DNA from: Fasciolopsis buskii
Lineage: Eukaryota; Platyhelminthes; Trematoda; Plagiorchiida; Fasciolidae
NCBI GenBank assembly: GCA_008360955.1
Contig: LUCM01004375.1
Location: 62,001 to 126,000 of the forward strand
Length of the DNA stretch: 64,000 bases
Direction of reading: 5' to 3'
Shown: piece by piece, positions 14,480 to 23,215 of the stretch
Layout of the letters: each line of letters begins with the position of its first letter
How positions within the stretch are numbered: position 1 is the first letter of the stretch
Translations under genes and position numbers: made by a program
The notes under the pieces: model-generated
The model's database searches: none
What the model saw: the letters and a program-made list of their open reading frames with translations, nothing else
Told to the model about the DNA's origin: nothing

Positions 14480-14575
14480 TTCACCAATTTAATCGGTTAA
14501 AACCAACGTATTTTCACTCGAAATTTGTGCTCCATTTCGGTTGGCTCATCAGAAAAGTGAACGTGTTATGCCGCC
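14480..14575 (-). repeat. Repeat with hammerhead-like core boxes
   Basis: On the minus strand, CTGATGA (14552-14546) is followed after seven bases, GCCAACC, by GAAA (14538-14535). These are the two conserved core boxes of hammerhead ribozymes, in the right order. The seven intervening bases can form at most one G-C pair of stem II, so self-cleavage looks unlikely and this may be a decayed copy. Blocks around it recur near 6.2 kb. Hammerhead motifs are known in the terminal repeats of Penelope-like elements and in schistosome satellite-like SINEs. Chance similarity remains possible. Confidence 0.35.
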
Positions 14576-15130
14576 GTCCACCCGAAAGAATAAACTGACC
14601 AGTTATGCATATTAGGCGGCTTTGGCTTAGCCACAAAAACATTTATAACCAATTCAGCCAAGCTAAACCCAATCTGAAACATGTCTACCGTTTATATTCT
14701 TGCTGTACGTGAAATCTGTACAGTTGCGGTATGTGTTAACGGCGATAGGAAATGGACGTTCAATGCATTTCATCTGGAGGTCTCAGTAGCATAAATATAT
14801 ATCTCTGTTCTACGAATAAATAGGAACAGGTAGGTGATCCAGACAGGGTCAGATCAAACAGAGAAACAATAGTTGTGCTACTGATATCTGAAATTGTCAG
14901 TTTTCCTTTGATCCCAAAATAGTATCTGATAACTTTTTATCTATTCTCAAGTACGCATAGTTGGGATTGACAAAAAGAGTATCTGCAAGCTACAAAAATT
15001 GGGAACCGGGTATTTTATCCCAAGTGGTATGCACTTATTAAGAACATGCATCTCAACAAAGTTATTTCACGTCAGCAATAGACCGACTACATCAATGAGC
15101 ATGGACTACGTTAAAGAGGACTTAGCTGTG
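14576..15130. other. Non-coding stretch, nothing seen
   Basis: No repeat, RNA or coding signal recognised. It ends where the GC content rises at the tRNA-like unit. Confidence 0.5.
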
Positions 15131-15148
15131 CTGACTTCGGTGTTCATA

Positions 15149-15222
15149 CCGGAGGTGGCCAATCGGGTAGGGTCCTGGCCTTTTGACGAGAAGGTCGCGG
15201 GTTCGAATCATTCGACCGCCAG
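15149..15222 (+). repeat. tRNA-like Pol III unit (tRNA-derived SINE head or tRNA pseudogene)
   Basis: An A-box-like TGGCCAATCGG lies at 15156-15166 and a near-perfect B box, GGTTCGAATCA, at 15200-15210. They start 44 bases apart, exactly the tRNA spacing between positions 8 and 52. A seven-base CTTTTGA loop sits where an anticodon loop would be (UUU, lysine-like). The anticodon, T and acceptor stems pair poorly, so this is not a working tRNA gene. It fits the Pol III head of a tRNA-derived SINE. It directly abuts the antisense 18S pseudogene; no clear SINE body or tail was found. Confidence 0.6.
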
Positions 15223-15242
15223 TCAACTTTTCCACTCGACAG

Positions 15243-16421
15243 CCTTCCCGTGTTGAGTCAAATTAAGCTGCTGCTCACACTCTCGGTAATGCCCTTCCGT
15301 CAATTCCTTTAATTTTCAGCTTTGCAACCATACTTCCCCCGGGAGCTCAAAGACTCAAGTTTTCCCGGGGACTGCCCGTGCCAGACACATAAAGAACCGC
15401 CACGGATCATCAGTTAGCATCGTTTATGGTCAGAATTAGGACAGCGTCTGATCGTCTTCGAACCTCTAACTTTCGCTCAAGATCAATGAAAACATCTTTG
15501 GCAAATGATTTCGCTGTAGTTTGTGCGGCGGCGATCCAAGAATTTCACCTCTAACACCGCCATACAAATGCTGCCGTCTGTCCCTCTTAACCATTACTTC
15601 GGATCCGCAAACCAACAAAATAGAACCAAAGTCCAATTCCATTATTCCATGCAAGAGGTTTCAAGCACAAAGGCCCGCTATGAACACTCAAATTTGCTCA
15701 AAGTAACGTCCGCCTCCGACACCCGTTTAAATTCACCGAGAAGCATGCCAACAGACCAACAGGCAAGCCCACCAGTCATGCTGACACTTGTAAACAGACA
15801 CAGCAGAAGAGAAGCACAAGCACGAGACAGACTCGCAAGCTCAACCCGGTGGAAACCAGGCCAGACCAACGAGCGACGGCGTGTAGCCATGCAATTCAGA
15901 TCCAGCTTTTTGACTGCAATAACTTTAATAGACGCTTCTGGAGCTGGAGTTACCGCGGCTGCTGGCACCAGACTTGCCCTCCAGTTGATCCTCGTTAAGG
16001 CATTTAAAATGTATTCATTCGAATTACGGAGCCTCTAGTGAGTCCCGTATCCGCATTTTTTGTCACTACCTACTCATGCTGGCATTGGGTAATTTGCGTG
16101 CCTGCTGCCTTCCTTGGAAGTGGTAGCCGTTTCTCAGGCGCATTGAAATTATCCAGAGTCATCACAGAATGCAACAAGAACGACCAAAGCTTCCCCGTTT
16201 GGTTATGTTCTAACAAATCCACCCGTTCTCTCGCGGTTTAGGGCATAGTGGCATGTATCGGCTCTAGAATCAATACAGTTATCCATTTAGTATGTACTAT
16301 CCAAGGATCCATAGCTGATTTAATGAGCCATTCGCGGTTTCACCGTTTGAAGGAATGTTCTTTGACATGCATGGCTTAATTTCTGAGACAAGCGTGTGAC
16401 TACTGACAGGACCAACCAGAC
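15243..16421 (-). pseudogene. 18S rRNA pseudogene (5' two thirds, internally deleted)
   Basis: The minus strand carries long stretches of eukaryotic small-subunit rRNA in order. The 18S 5' end is at about 16421-16398 (the CTGGTTG block, then GCTTGTCTCA and AAGCCATGCATGTC). GCTCATTAAATCAG follows near 16325. The universal GGTGCCAGCAGCCGCGGT block is near 15968-15951, and TTAAAGGAATTGACGG near 15312-15297. The match ends near the CTCAACACGGGAAG block at 15260-15243. About 600-700 bases of 18S 3' sequence are absent. A further gap or strong divergence lies at roughly 16140-16200, just 5' of the GCCTGAGAAACGGC block (16139-16126). Many substitutions fall in universally conserved helices, so it is non-functional. 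Open frames across it, including a 171-codon one, are artefacts. Confidence 0.95.
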
Positions 16422-16610
16422 TGTTCACAATATCCTCGACCCGTTCAGTTAAGGCCGTCGGGGCATCAAAGAGAAGATCGATGCATCGGAGCATACCGCA
16501 GCACCACATCGGCCACTGTGGATCGATAGCACCGTAATTCACTGTCAACTGGTGGACCAGTGTTTCTCGGCTGGCCTTGGCCTCGGGCCCGTTCCTGAAA
16601 AATGATGTAC
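16422..16610 (-). other. Possible remnant of rDNA 5' external transcribed spacer
   Basis: Directly upstream of the 18S 5' end, in 18S orientation, about 190 bases are clearly richer in G+C than the AT-rich flank, which begins near 16603. In a ribosomal repeat this position is the 5' ETS. Its presence would mean the insertion came from an rDNA or pre-rRNA segment and not from mature 18S rRNA. ETS sequence is not conserved, so the assignment rests only on position and composition. Confidence 0.4.
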
Positions 16611-16984
16611 ATTGTCATTTCATTAATAAAAGAAATAAAATTTAAAACAACTTGTATGGGAGCTTGCAAACAGCATTCCCTCTTCAAGCTAGGTTTCGAC
16701 AAGATAGTTCTTGTGGCACTGCATGATTATAGATATGTGTATCTGTGCCATGAAATTATATCTTAAACGCATACTCAATCAACCAATTCTGGCCGCCATA
16801 TTACGAATTAATTATTTCTTTGGGCATTGTGCCCTTTCGATCTGTTGGACTGTGGACAGTTTTGTGAATTAGTTTCACTTCCCGCCGTAGATTAGGTAAG
16901 TGGTCGTGAGTGGGCTTTTGGATTGCAAGTCCACGATCGCTTGTCTGCCGTGTCTCTTGCGTTGTAAGAAGATGGTAATAGACG
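16611..16984. other. Non-coding stretch, nothing seen
   Basis: AT-rich again after the rDNA-derived block. No signal recognised. Confidence 0.5.
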
Positions 16985-17112
16985 ACAAAATCAAATCGGG
17001 GAATCTGAGACGGCTGTATCGGATAGGTTTCAGGCTTACCTATCAGTCGATTTGATCTCTAGCCTCCCCGTTGAACTGCGCAAATTCCCGCGCTAGATAC
17101 GCATCATCAGCA
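16985..17112. repeat. Nested-hairpin segment with a hammerhead-like element
   Basis: A perfect 9-bp inverted repeat (16990-16998 ATCAAATCG with 17048-17056) encloses a perfect 7-bp hairpin (17022-17028 GATAGGT with 17038-17044). Just beyond, on the minus strand, CTGATGA (17110-17104) is followed by a 4-bp stem (17103-17100 with 17092-17089) and then GGAAT where a hammerhead would have GAAA. This layout suggests a structured RNA or a decayed ribozyme-bearing repeat. No protein signal is present. Confidence 0.4.
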
Positions 17113-19514
17113 AAATAGTGTGATTCCAGATACCGAACACTCCTTCGCCGTTTCTCTGAGTGAACAAATTACCGTTATTTATTTTGCACTTATTGAACTG
17201 ATGGAATTTCGCAAAATGCAACACTCCACCCACAGGCATTTTAGTAATTATTCGGCATAGATAGGATTCTGATTAGGCTGCTGTGAATTTACTGTAGCAT
17301 TGACAAATGGTAGAATTCTAAAACATTTGTCTTTTTAGCACAACAACGAATAATTGCACTTTTTCGCTGTTATACTTTTCTCTTCCATTGGCTTTACTCA
17401 GGGGGTGATATATTATGAAGAATATGGCGGACATCTATTGTGTACTGCTTTATATACTGCTCAATAAGATTTGTTTCATTCACAAACGATGCTGTGTTGG
17501 AACTTCCAAGAAGATAATTATCACAATGGAACGATCTGTTCAGCGCCAACTTCGCAAACCCGGAACCATTCATATTTTAGAACTGCATTAGGGAGACCTG
17601 TTGGGCCCTTTTTGCGGTTAGAACAGAAAAGTATCTTGCAGAATAGAACATTTCTGCTCATTTTGTGGTTTAGCATTGACCACAGATTTACCAGGACAAT
17701 GTAAAATGTCAGAGGAATTTAACTTTCTTCAATTCGGTCAAAATTTAACATTGTCCTGAGACACGGTTGCTTACATTTGATCATTGTGCATAGTACAAAA
17801 TCCAGTTTACTAGTTCAACTTTACTACTTTTGTTATGTAGTCATATTGGATAGTATGCCATGCGCGGCAACATTCTGGCTGTGAAAAAAACAGAAAACGT
17901 GCCCCAAGAAAGCAGAAAATGTACTGATATAAATTTATGGTCCATTCCTCTGGTTGTAATTCAATGAAATTTTCAAACTGCAAAAAAGCACCGCTTTGGG
18001 GGTTAATGGAATAAATGTTATCTGTAAATCCCAGTTGTATCTGTCCCCTATTCATTTTGGTCTGCAATTTGGTACTTTTAAAAAAAAGGCCTGAGACATT
18101 CGGTCGACCAAGTACAAAACTAAGGATACAATGAATTAGACTAACACAATCCGACAGGTTTTACCAACATCAGAATCAAACATCAAGTTCCGGGGGTCCT
18201 TGTTACAATGCATTGTACTCCGGTTTTAAAAATGATTGGTATCGATCTTGGTTAGTATGGATTATTTGGTTGCATAAGTCCGGTTCGTGGTCGTGCGGGA
18301 CCTCTACTGGTTGCCTAGCCATGCAGTAAAGCTTTACTTTCCTCATAGTTCTAGTAAGCTGTACAGTAACGATTCTAGTTTGGATTCAATCCCGAAGAAA
18401 TTGTTTGCATTTGCACTGATGCGGCACTGATATTCTGTTATGGCATTGGTTTTTAGTTTTCAAACAGAATTTGCAGTCCTCAGATATGGAACTGAAACAG
18501 ATGCATAGTTGCCAGTCTATAACTAATTAGATTTGGCGTTCTTATTTTTTGATCTGTGCTGACTTCCGTGTTGATATATCCACTGAACAAACCCGATATT
18601 ATACGATCGTTCTGTACATTTTAAACTCATCTGGATGAGGGAAGAGGATTGTTATAAAATTAACAGTTGATATGTGCGCGGACCAAAGCTCTCGGGAACT
18701 AATGGTAATGGTATTCAGTGAGATTGGAACAGAAACGTGTGCTCTTGTAAGCGAATCCAACATAGTCAAATAACTCAGGAAATTATTCTATTCCGTTGGT
18801 CAATGAATTCGACATCAAGAAATCTGCTATTTTTAAACAACTCGCCAGTACTGTGAGCAACAAGCCAGGTGAATGCAAATGAGGGAACAATTTTGACCTT
18901 ACCCCTAGCTGGTACCTTGACTTCTGCATTCCTACTGACGCAAGTAAAATGGTACTTTTAGTTGTATTTTCTAGTTGCCAGCAGCGATACACAGCAGTTT
19001 TATTCCTGTACTGCTTGTGGAATACCTTCAACCGTGGATGAAATGATATCATCGGTAAAAAAAATTATAAACCTACCTGGTAAAATATGACTTTTCTTGG
19101 TTGTGTCATCAAGGTTTGCCGCGAACTTTATCGATATAACGGTTATAGTCTATTCTTAATCAATATATATCAATGATAACATGGTACCGACTATCAATCA
19201 GACAAAGGTTGTTGGTTTGCTTTGACTCAGTCCGTGAACTCCATCGGCGCTAGCATGATTTTCAGTAGACTATAAAATTTACACATGTTTCAACTTAAAA
19301 TCGACAACCCAGTTGAGTTCTGGATGGAGTTGTCGAAGTTAGGACGAGCTCCTCGCAATAGTCTCTGATTTGTTTGCATACTGACACATCCTACTTTGCA
19401 CTTAGTGAACCAATGCCGAGGTAAGTCTTACTTAGAACTCAAAAAAAACTGGACATCACTTTCGTAATTAGTTTCTCTCAATAATGTACACATTGTTTCG
19501 CTGAAAACATGGGT
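17113..19514. other. Non-coding stretch, no gene seen
   Basis: Short open frames only (17471-17704 plus, 17810-18067 minus, 18783-19052 minus). None contains a recognisable motif or clear splice-site pair. Confidence 0.55.
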
Positions 19515-19520
19515 TTTATT
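19515..19520 (-). terminator. Candidate poly(A) signal AATAAA for the GPCR gene (distal)
   Basis: A canonical AATAAA on the minus strand, about 785 bases beyond the GPCR stop codon. It is the first canonical hexamer I found downstream in the direction of transcription. A hexamer alone is weak evidence. Confidence 0.3.
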
Positions 19521-19927
19521 CACAGATAAAAGCAAAGTAGATATTTACAGCATTTCCCACGTTTTTTCAGAATATTTTTCCAGTGGCAAATAAATGGAAA
19601 TGGAAGAGAACACGTTTTTGTTCGCTAGAGAATCTCAAGAGTACATAAACTGACAGATCCTGGAGTAATACACACATGGACTGTGCACCTTACAGTACAT
19701 ACCCACAAATGTTCCCGTGCAAGTTGGATTACGTCTCAGGCCCAAACCGGCGAAGTCTAAACAAGTCAGTTGAATAACATTCCAGATTAGTTTCGACACA
19801 GTTCAAATATAATGTTGGAAATAGCATGCATATTTCAGTAAACAAAGACGATTCTGGTTCTCATTTTGGTGCATTTGAAATGTGCATGGACTGAATATTC
19901 TGATAGTCCATAATCTTGCAAGCACGA

Positions 19928-19933
19928 TTTAAT
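19928..19933 (-). terminator. Candidate poly(A) signal ATTAAA for the GPCR gene (proximal)
   Basis: The common variant ATTAAA on the minus strand, about 370 bases beyond the stop codon. It would give a shorter 3' UTR than the distal AATAAA. Confidence 0.3.
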
Positions 19934-20303
19934 TACTTTCAGCATCATACATATTCTGTGATCCCACATTTAAAGAAGAAAAACCGGCATGCGTAGAATA
20001 TCACGAAACAAACACTTTTGAATTCGTTAACCACATTGAAAAAGGACAACAAATAAGCTTCCTTTTTGGACGGATCATCTCACTGTAATAAGATACAATC
20101 CAACTATCGTCACTAACACTGTTAGGATGCACTGAAAGCAATCCACTATACTCGTCCCAACACAGAAAACCAGTATCTCAGATGAAAAACAACAAGTCAA
20201 ATAGACAATCAAAAAAGAAACAAAATGTCTACCGTTGTCCGTATAGAATATAGACTAGGAAAAGTGTCAGGAGGGAATAAAACCACTAAATGCGGTGAAA
20301 ATG

Positions 20304-22079
20304 TCATGTATTGATGGAATTTTTGGAAGGATTTTTACGAATACCAACGGGAATGATTGGACGACCATAAGATAAACCGGCTGCTCCAAGACCGGCTAGA
20401 ACCAGCCGTTTCAATGCTTTTTTTTCTTGTTTCGGTCGACCACAGTAAACCAGATTACGGAACGCTTTACGAAGTTCCTCGTTGGCAGAGCCACATACAA
20501 TAGGGTTTAATGCTGTACAGAAAAAACGCACCCAATAGAACCAGTGAAGCACAAATTTGGGTATAGTATCCGGAGGAAGCCATGAGTGTATAAGATGCAC
20601 AAAAATGAATGGGATCCAACCGCAAACAACAATAGCGCAATTAATACCGAATTGGCAGACTGCCTTTATCTCACGCTTTAGACGCGATTCCGTCGAGTTT
20701 ACTGGAGCGTCACTGAAGGAGGCCACAGCAACCGTATTTTCACTGGACCGCAATACCGGAGCTTGTTCACTGTGATTGGACGGGGCTATTTCAATCTCGG
20801 GATTTGTGCTTATTTCCGTGCTGACGGAATGTTGCATACGTGGTTGCATAGGCATCAACGCGCAACGACGCATTGCACGCAAACTAGCAAATTCGGAATC
20901 GGATTTTCTTGAAAAGCTGCGGGACGGCAGCCATTTTGGAGGTTTTAGTAACGATGTGCACTGGTTATCCATAGAGTTCCTCTTCTCTAATCCGAAGTCT
21001 TCATTTCGTGAATCATTACCAATTCCACTTAAAAGACCACTACCACTTCGTGACTTGTTAAGCGCTAATATTGACAGATTTTTTGCTTGTGACTTGCCCC
21101 TAGCTGGAGATAAGCGATCCGATGAGTTTATCATTTTCTCAGAAGGTTTTGCCGGAATAGTGGTAGACATGATAAGAAAACCACATTTTAGTGTGCCCGG
21201 CAAGTGTGAAAACATTTCAGATCCGGCCTTTTTGGATTGACTTTGATTGAATCTCATGTAACACGGCTGTCCACCAATATGGACTCTCATGTTGGAAACT
21301 TTTGGTTCCTGAGGTGTTTCGGTCGAAGAAGTGTTTGACCCAGCTGGTTGTTTCAGTCTGAGAAGTTCTTCCTTGTCTTGTATTACTCCCGAATGCAGGC
21401 CACGAATGTTCTGAATGACACGTTTGCAAACTCTAAAATGGCTGAATGACACCAAAATCAGTGGTGGGCAAAATCCCAGCAAGCACCAGTAAACTCGCAT
21501 GAGACTTCCAGCGTCGTGAATAGAACAGATCATTGAGGACTCTTCGGATTCTGCCTGTATGTGGACCGTTCTCAGCACCAGATGCCATTGAGAAAATCCA
21601 ATCATTGGAATAGCATTGATTAGGGATGCAATCCAGGGACCACTAATCAGTATTGTGACCTTTGCCCCTGTAAACATCTGATTGTATCTCAGTGCATAAC
21701 ACACTCCAACAAACTGGTCAATTGCAATTACAGTCAGACTATACAGGCTCGTGGTGGAAAAGAATATATCCAATGATAAGCCCCAATGGCATGCGGCAAG
21801 TGGTGAGAATAAATTCCATTCAAATATTTCGGTGGCTATGGCCCAAGGAATCACAAACAACCCGATACCTAGGTCTGCACAGGCTAAATTGATAAGTAGC
21901 TTTCTTGTCACATTCAAACGGGTTCGTGTTCCTCGACTGAGACTGAATAAGACAAACGCGTTTGCTGTTAAAATCCATAAGTCCAGAATACACACGAGTG
22001 CAGTGAATATAATGAGCCCGACGTGGTTAACTGTGATCCGGGGCGATAGTAGAACACTCTGATTAAAAGCCGCATCCAT
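20304..22079 (-). CDS. Intronless class A (rhodopsin-like) GPCR, aminergic-like, with altered activation motifs
   Basis: A 591-residue seven-transmembrane receptor of the plasma membrane. Approximate segments: TM1 20-47 (N40), TM2 58-86 (LACAD, D69), TM3 94-128, TM4 140-163 (W149), TM5 191-220 (P206), TM6 467-499 (W488, P490), TM7 505-530, then an amphipathic helix 8. C97 and C185 fit the TM3-loop disulphide. D104 (position 3.32), S111 (3.39) and W516 (7.40) resemble biogenic-amine receptors, but TM5 lacks the catechol-binding serines. The third cytoplasmic loop is very long (about 245 residues) and Ser-rich. An N-linked sequon is at N6. Oddities: DRY is DQF (Q122), the TM5 tyrosine is H214, and NPxxY is NPIVC (C529). 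The start is ATG at 22079, with a purine at -3 and G at +4; GTG precedes it and an in-frame TAG lies at 22091-22089. The ligand is unknown. It could belong to a flatworm-specific orphan group such as PROF. Confidence 0.95.
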   Translation of the reverse strand: MDAAFNQSVLLSPRITVNHVGLIIFTALVCILDLWILTANAFVLFSLSRGTRTRLNVTRKLLINLACADLGIGLFVIPWAIATEIFEWNLFSPLAACHWGLSLDIFFSTTSLYSLTVIAIDQFVGVCYALRYNQMFTGAKVTILISGPWIASLINAIPMIGFSQWHLVLRTVHIQAESEESSMICSIHDAGSLMRVYWCLLGFCPPLILVSFSHFRVCKRVIQNIRGLHSGVIQDKEELLRLKQPAGSNTSSTETPQEPKVSNMRVHIGGQPCYMRFNQSQSKKAGSEMFSHLPGTLKCGFLIMSTTIPAKPSEKMINSSDRLSPARGKSQAKNLSILALNKSRSGSGLLSGIGNDSRNEDFGLEKRNSMDNQCTSLLKPPKWLPSRSFSRKSDSEFASLRAMRRCALMPMQPRMQHSVSTEISTNPEIEIAPSNHSEQAPVLRSSENTVAVASFSDAPVNSTESRLKREIKAVCQFGINCAIVVCGWIPFIFVHLIHSWLPPDTIPKFVLHWFYWVRFFCTALNPIVCGSANEELRKAFRNLVYCGRPKQEKKALKRLVLAGLGAAGLSYGRPIIPVGIRKNPSKNSINT

Positions 22080-22178
22080 CACATGAGGCTAGGCCTATAG
22101 ACTGAAGTGGTTCAAACATGGATACTGATGGCGCACATTCATGTTTGTATCATATGGCTTTATCCGGCACGAGTTAAA

Positions 22179-22325
22179 CGTACTTTTCCTCCCTGGTAAA
22201 TAGCCGATTGGTCAGAAAAACGTGTCCGTTAAAACGCGCGACATTTTGCGGGCCAATGGGACGGAAGTAAACGAGTTATGTTCCCTGACCAATTAGTTCT
22301 GTCTATTTACCACGGATCATGTACG
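22179..22325. repeat. Imperfect inverted repeat with CCAAT boxes upstream of the GPCR
   Basis: Three arms pair in nested order: CGTAC (22179-22183) with GTACG (22321-22325), TGGTAAATAG (22194-22203) with 22303-22312, and ATTGGTCAG (22207-22215) with 22285-22293. Together they give 24 perfectly paired bases with short unpaired spacers. The element lies 100-246 bp upstream of the GPCR ATG, so it is in the promoter or 5' UTR. The inner arms each hold a CCAAT box and a third CCAAT is at 22253-22257. It could be a small MITE-like insertion, a regulatory cruciform or a 5' UTR hairpin. Confidence 0.65.
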
Positions 22326-23185
22326 ACGGTCGCAAATAGCATTCAGACGGACTCGCAGTTCTTTTGCATCTTCATGTCATAGATTATTTATCACTTGGTT
22401 TACAGATGGATGAAAAGGTGCTGACTCTCCACTGGTGTCTACAAATTCTGTCGCTATCTGTCTCAGGCAGACAAACAAAGACAATCCAGTTTGGAAAGAT
22501 CACATTGGACATAAACGAAATTCCTCATGATCAAGAAAATCCTCTCACGAATCAGCATGTGATTCTTAAATGTACTCACCATCTATTCACGCTCCTAACG
22601 AATCAAATGAGATTCCAGTGATTGACTTTCAGTTTGCCTATACTGATTATGAACAGTCCCAGTATAAAAATAAAATTGGAAATTTGATGCTGTTTTGTCT
22701 GCTGCAACCGTTACTTAATGGAACGGACATCTAGCTTCTGATACTAGTTAGAATTACTGAATATCATTTCTAAATCTGTGAATGCAATGTTTCGTACTTC
22801 TAGAGGTGCCTGGTTCTTGACGGTACTGGTCATCGACCGCGACGGAAGATTATTGACTCTAAAACTGGCCAGACACCTAGGTTTTTACGTGAATAGGGCT
22901 GGAGTCTCTTGGATTTCAGGACACTTATGGTTACTCAAACGGAAGTTTATATTGCTTTTGACTATTTCACTGGTTTTCATTCACGACTAAAATTTCATGC
23001 GCCAATGGAATTCATCGGTGAAAGGGTAGTTTTAAAAATGACTTCTCTGTTTAAGGATTAGCAGACAAATTTAAACGATGTCACCTAACTGCACGACGAT
23101 TAGAATTGCACTTCATGTAGACCAAAACCGTCAGCTTGCATATATAGTTCAACTTAACAGGAAACAACGTTTTACGTGTGTATTT

Positions 23186-23215
23186 GTACGTATGTACATA
23201 TGTACATATACATAT
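23186..23215. repeat. Palindromic TACATATG-type simple repeat
   Basis: About 30 bases made of overlapping GTAC and CATATG units, largely self-complementary. It is a minor simple repeat in non-coding DNA. Confidence 0.6.

Noticed and set aside
14535..14552. Active hammerhead ribozyme
   Set aside because: The core boxes are present but stem II has at most one pair; called only as hammerhead-like.
15149..15222. Functional tRNA-Lys gene
   Set aside because: A and B boxes are good but the anticodon, T and acceptor stems do not pair.
15523..16038. 171-codon plus-strand open frame (and 15521-15706 plus, 15678-15968 minus)
   Set aside because: They lie wholly inside the 18S rRNA pseudogene; the frame is open because of rRNA base composition, not coding.
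16297..16702. Minus-strand frames of 83 and 78 codons with coding-like look
   Set aside because: The first overlaps the 18S 5' end and both run through the GC-rich upstream block, which is better explained as rDNA-derived.
20557..22062. Plus-strand open frames of 66-154 codons across the GPCR
   Set aside because: Antisense shadows of a long, slightly GC-richer coding region.
22080..22082. GTG as the GPCR start codon, giving 592 residues
   Set aside because: A good-context ATG follows immediately at 22079 and the frame is closed by TAG at 22091-22089; animal genes start at ATG.
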